A stretch of DNA of 64,000 bases from assembly GCA_024235755.1 (NCBI GenBank), contig JACKLV010000008.1, positions 75,119 to 139,118 on the forward strand, in the 5' to 3' direction. Positions 62,449 through 64,000 of the stretch are shown piece after piece. Numbering within the stretch: the stretch's first letter is position 1; every line of letters begins with the position of its first letter. Made by a program: the position numbers and the translations under genes. Below the pieces are notes generated by a model, which was not told the origin of the DNA, did not search any database, and worked only from the letters and a program-made list of their open reading frames with translations. This stretch comes from Burkholderiales bacterium (lineage in GTDB: Bacteria > Pseudomonadota > Gammaproteobacteria > Burkholderiales > Nitrosomonadaceae).

Positions 62449-63828
62449 ATGTCTCAAAAAGTTGGAAGAAACGACCCTTGTCCCTGCGGGAGTGGCAAAA
62501 AGTATAAAAAATGCTGTGCAAACTTCGACACTGGGGAAGTAGCGCAGGAACGAAAAAGTTATGATGGCGCCATTCCGCGTGCGCTGGACTGGTTGACAGA
62601 CAAGCATCGTAAAGCTGTCAAAACTGCGCTCGAGACAATATTGTTTGATAATTTATCCGAAGACGATTATAACGCCTTATCAGCGCTCGATCAGCAAACT
62701 TGGCAGGGTATTCATATTAATGCAACAGAGTGGTTACTCGCCGAAGGATATATCACAGTCAAAGATCAGCACAGGCGTGTTTCCGATTATCTACTTGGGC
62801 CCGGTGGGCCGCTATTTACCGTTGATCAACGCAATTGGATAGTCCAGCTAGCCGAGCGCCCCTTGCGTTTGTATGAAGTAACCGACGTCATGCCCGGACA
62901 GCAAATGACATTATGCGATGTGCTGGATTCGAAAGCGAAACCGGTAGTTGTACTTGAAAACGCCGGCAGCACTCCTGAGCTGCTTGGCAAGTGTGTTGGT
63001 TTCCGGGTGATGGAATACAACGGCCATTATGAACTATCGGGTGCGACTTATCCTTTTTCACAGTTAAAGGCCCGGGACGTTGTTGAACGTCTTAATGCCG
63101 TCAAAAAACAGTTTGGCCGAAAACGAAAAGGTTTACAGGAATTAATAAGTACAATCATCTTACGTAGCTGGCTTGAACAGTTTTATGCGCCCATGCCAAT
63201 GCCTGCCATAAGAGATGTGCTCTCTGGCGAATCTATGTTGCTGATAACGGATTATTACACTGTCAACGACTGGAAAGCGCTGGCTAAAGCACTGGAAACG
63301 CAAAACGATGTGGATGGCAGCCCTGAAACAGGCTGGAGCCGTTTGGTCGATTGCGAAGATGGACAAACCCGCTCACTGGCATCCATCAATATTGAAAAAA
63401 ATCCCGACAGAATTTCAGTGTTTTATAAAGCCCAAAGCTATGCCGACAAGGGTCGTCCATGGTTTGAAGCGATTGCAGGCAATGCTGTGGCGTATATTTC
63501 GCGTGAAATAACAGATCCCATTGGCGCCATGAAGTCCATGCAAGAAACAGAAAAAAACAAGCAGACGCCCGCTAAACCGGAAATTTCACCTGAAATCCAT
63601 ACACAGCTGATCGAGCAGGCTTATCATCGTACGTATGCCAACTGGGTTGATGAACCTATTCCCAAGCTTGACGGCAAAACGCCGCGGCAAGCGATTAAAA
63701 CATCCGCCGGTCTGGAGCGAGTTAAAGGCTTGCTGCGCATGTATGAAGCTCAGGAAAGGGAACAGGCTGCGCAGGAAGGGAGGCAAGCCGTTTCATTTGA
63801 TTTTCTCTGGGAAGCGCTGGGTATTTAA
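62449..63828 (+). CDS. SEC-C metal-binding domain protein with antitoxin-like C-terminus
   Basis: The 459-residue product starts with a SEC-C zinc-binding motif, GRNDPCPCGSGKKYKKCC (Cys11, Cys13, Cys22, Cys23), the motif found at the SecA C-terminus and in many unrelated proteins. The middle, about 300 residues, is of no recognised family (LLEKC-free, WLLAEGYITVKDQHRRV; LYEVTDVMPGQQMTLCDVL). Near the end, LDGKTPRQAIKTSAGLERV resembles the toxin-binding region of Xre/MbcA/ParS antitoxins, by eye only. No Shine-Dalgarno is strong; the start is chosen by the motif position. Function unknown. Confidence 0.8.
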   Translation: MSQKVGRNDPCPCGSGKKYKKCCANFDTGEVAQERKSYDGAIPRALDWLTDKHRKAVKTALETILFDNLSEDDYNALSALDQQTWQGIHINATEWLLAEGYITVKDQHRRVSDYLLGPGGPLFTVDQRNWIVQLAERPLRLYEVTDVMPGQQMTLCDVLDSKAKPVVVLENAGSTPELLGKCVGFRVMEYNGHYELSGATYPFSQLKARDVVERLNAVKKQFGRKRKGLQELISTIILRSWLEQFYAPMPMPAIRDVLSGESMLLITDYYTVNDWKALAKALETQNDVDGSPETGWSRLVDCEDGQTRSLASINIEKNPDRISVFYKAQSYADKGRPWFEAIAGNAVAYISREITDPIGAMKSMQETEKNKQTPAKPEISPEIHTQLIEQAYHRTYANWVDEPIPKLDGKTPRQAIKTSAGLERVKGLLRMYEAQEREQAAQEGRQAVSFDFLWEALGI

Positions 63829-63943
63829 TCCTGATTCGATTGGCGCCATTGAAGATGGTTTCATGAATCAACCTACCAGAGTTACAAGAGCAAAGTCTAG
63901 TGTGGTGCCTGAAGAATCATCTGGGGGGTCCGTTGGTGGTTAA

Positions 63944-63986
63944 CTCGGTGAGACAAGCTCCTAGCTATGCCGGGGGACTCACCGAG
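63944..63986. terminator. Inverted repeat near window end
   Basis: CTCGGTGAG (63944-63952) and CTCACCGAG (63978-63986) are perfect 9-base arms around a 25-base loop, followed by GTTTTACC. It could terminate the SEC-C transcript (stop at 63828) or mark the edge of an element continuing beyond the window. Confidence 0.4.
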
Positions 63987-64000
63987 GTTTTACCTTTACG

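Noticed and set aside
62303..62542. 79-codon frame upstream of and overlapping the SEC-C gene
   Set aside because: Its 3' part overlaps the SEC-C motif region in another frame and the sequence is not protein-like.
1..64000. CRISPR array, tRNA, rRNA or intact insertion sequence
   Set aside because: No regularly spaced repeats, no cloverleaf with CCA-type acceptor and no transposase were found in reading both strands.

Overview
The window reads as an ordinary chromosomal segment of a moderately AT-rich betaproteobacterium, most likely a Nitrosomonas-like member of the Nitrosomonadaceae. This is inferred from gene content: a copper-linked cupredoxin/DUF411/cytochrome c operon, the dusB-fis-purH-purD order, DUF1841 and DUF2934 proteins, a PEP-CTERM gene, a complete fliLMNOPQR block and many PAS/GGDEF/HD-GYP signalling proteins. 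No rRNA, tRNA, CRISPR array, phage block or intact insertion sequence was recognised.

Layout. 1-5.8 kb (minus strand, with ttcA divergent): periplasmic copper and thiol redox genes (cytochrome c lipoprotein, DUF411, cupredoxin, TlpA-like thioredoxin, DsbD, CutA). 6-12.4 kb: glpK, a NarX/NarL-type two-component pair with a duplicated sensory module, a lipoprotein and a 42-residue acidic ORF. 12.4-18.4 kb: membrane diguanylate cyclase, hemE, an OmpR-type two-component pair and a CPBP membrane protease. 18.4-21.1 kb: an RTX-type M10 metallopeptidase and a class I terpene synthase. 21.4-25.7 kb: rnfB-like ferredoxin, nth, DUF1841, a metallophosphoesterase and a GNAT enzyme. 25.8-30 kb: dusB-fis-purH-purD. 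30.2-35.5 kb: a glycosyltransferase, ampD, tmk-holB, a DUF457-type membrane protein and a TetR-like regulator. 35.5-36.1 kb: an AT-rich gap with several DnaA-box-like sites. 36.1-41.6 kb: an ABC-F ATPase, a DUF4139 protein and a very long Ala/Glu/Arg coiled-coil protein. 41.9-46.3 kb: fliLMNOPQR. 46.5-51.2 kb: a tightly overlapping three-gene operon (ATP-grasp fused to a degenerate M20 peptidase domain, a gamma-glutamyltransferase homologue, an N-formylglutamate amidohydrolase homologue). 51.2-52.8 kb: two damaged genes. 52.9-64 kb: DUF2934/PAS small proteins, a FixL/FixJ-like pair, secreted hypotheticals, an Aer-like chemoreceptor, a UMF1-type MFS transporter, an HD-GYP protein and a SEC-C protein.

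The strongest candidate for something undescribed is the 46.5-51.2 kb operon. Its overlapping stop/start codons imply coupled translation of a peptide ligase, a gamma-glutamyl-processing enzyme and an acyl-glutamate amidohydrolase. The second half of the ligase looks like an M20 peptidase that has lost its metal ligands. Secondary points are the lone terpene synthase, a 55-nt three-way-junction-like element beside it, the DnaA-box cluster, and a gene split by a single in-frame amber codon. Start codons were moved inward from the longest ORF wherever a Shine-Dalgarno site or signal peptide favoured an internal start. All family assignments come from motifs read by eye, without database searches.
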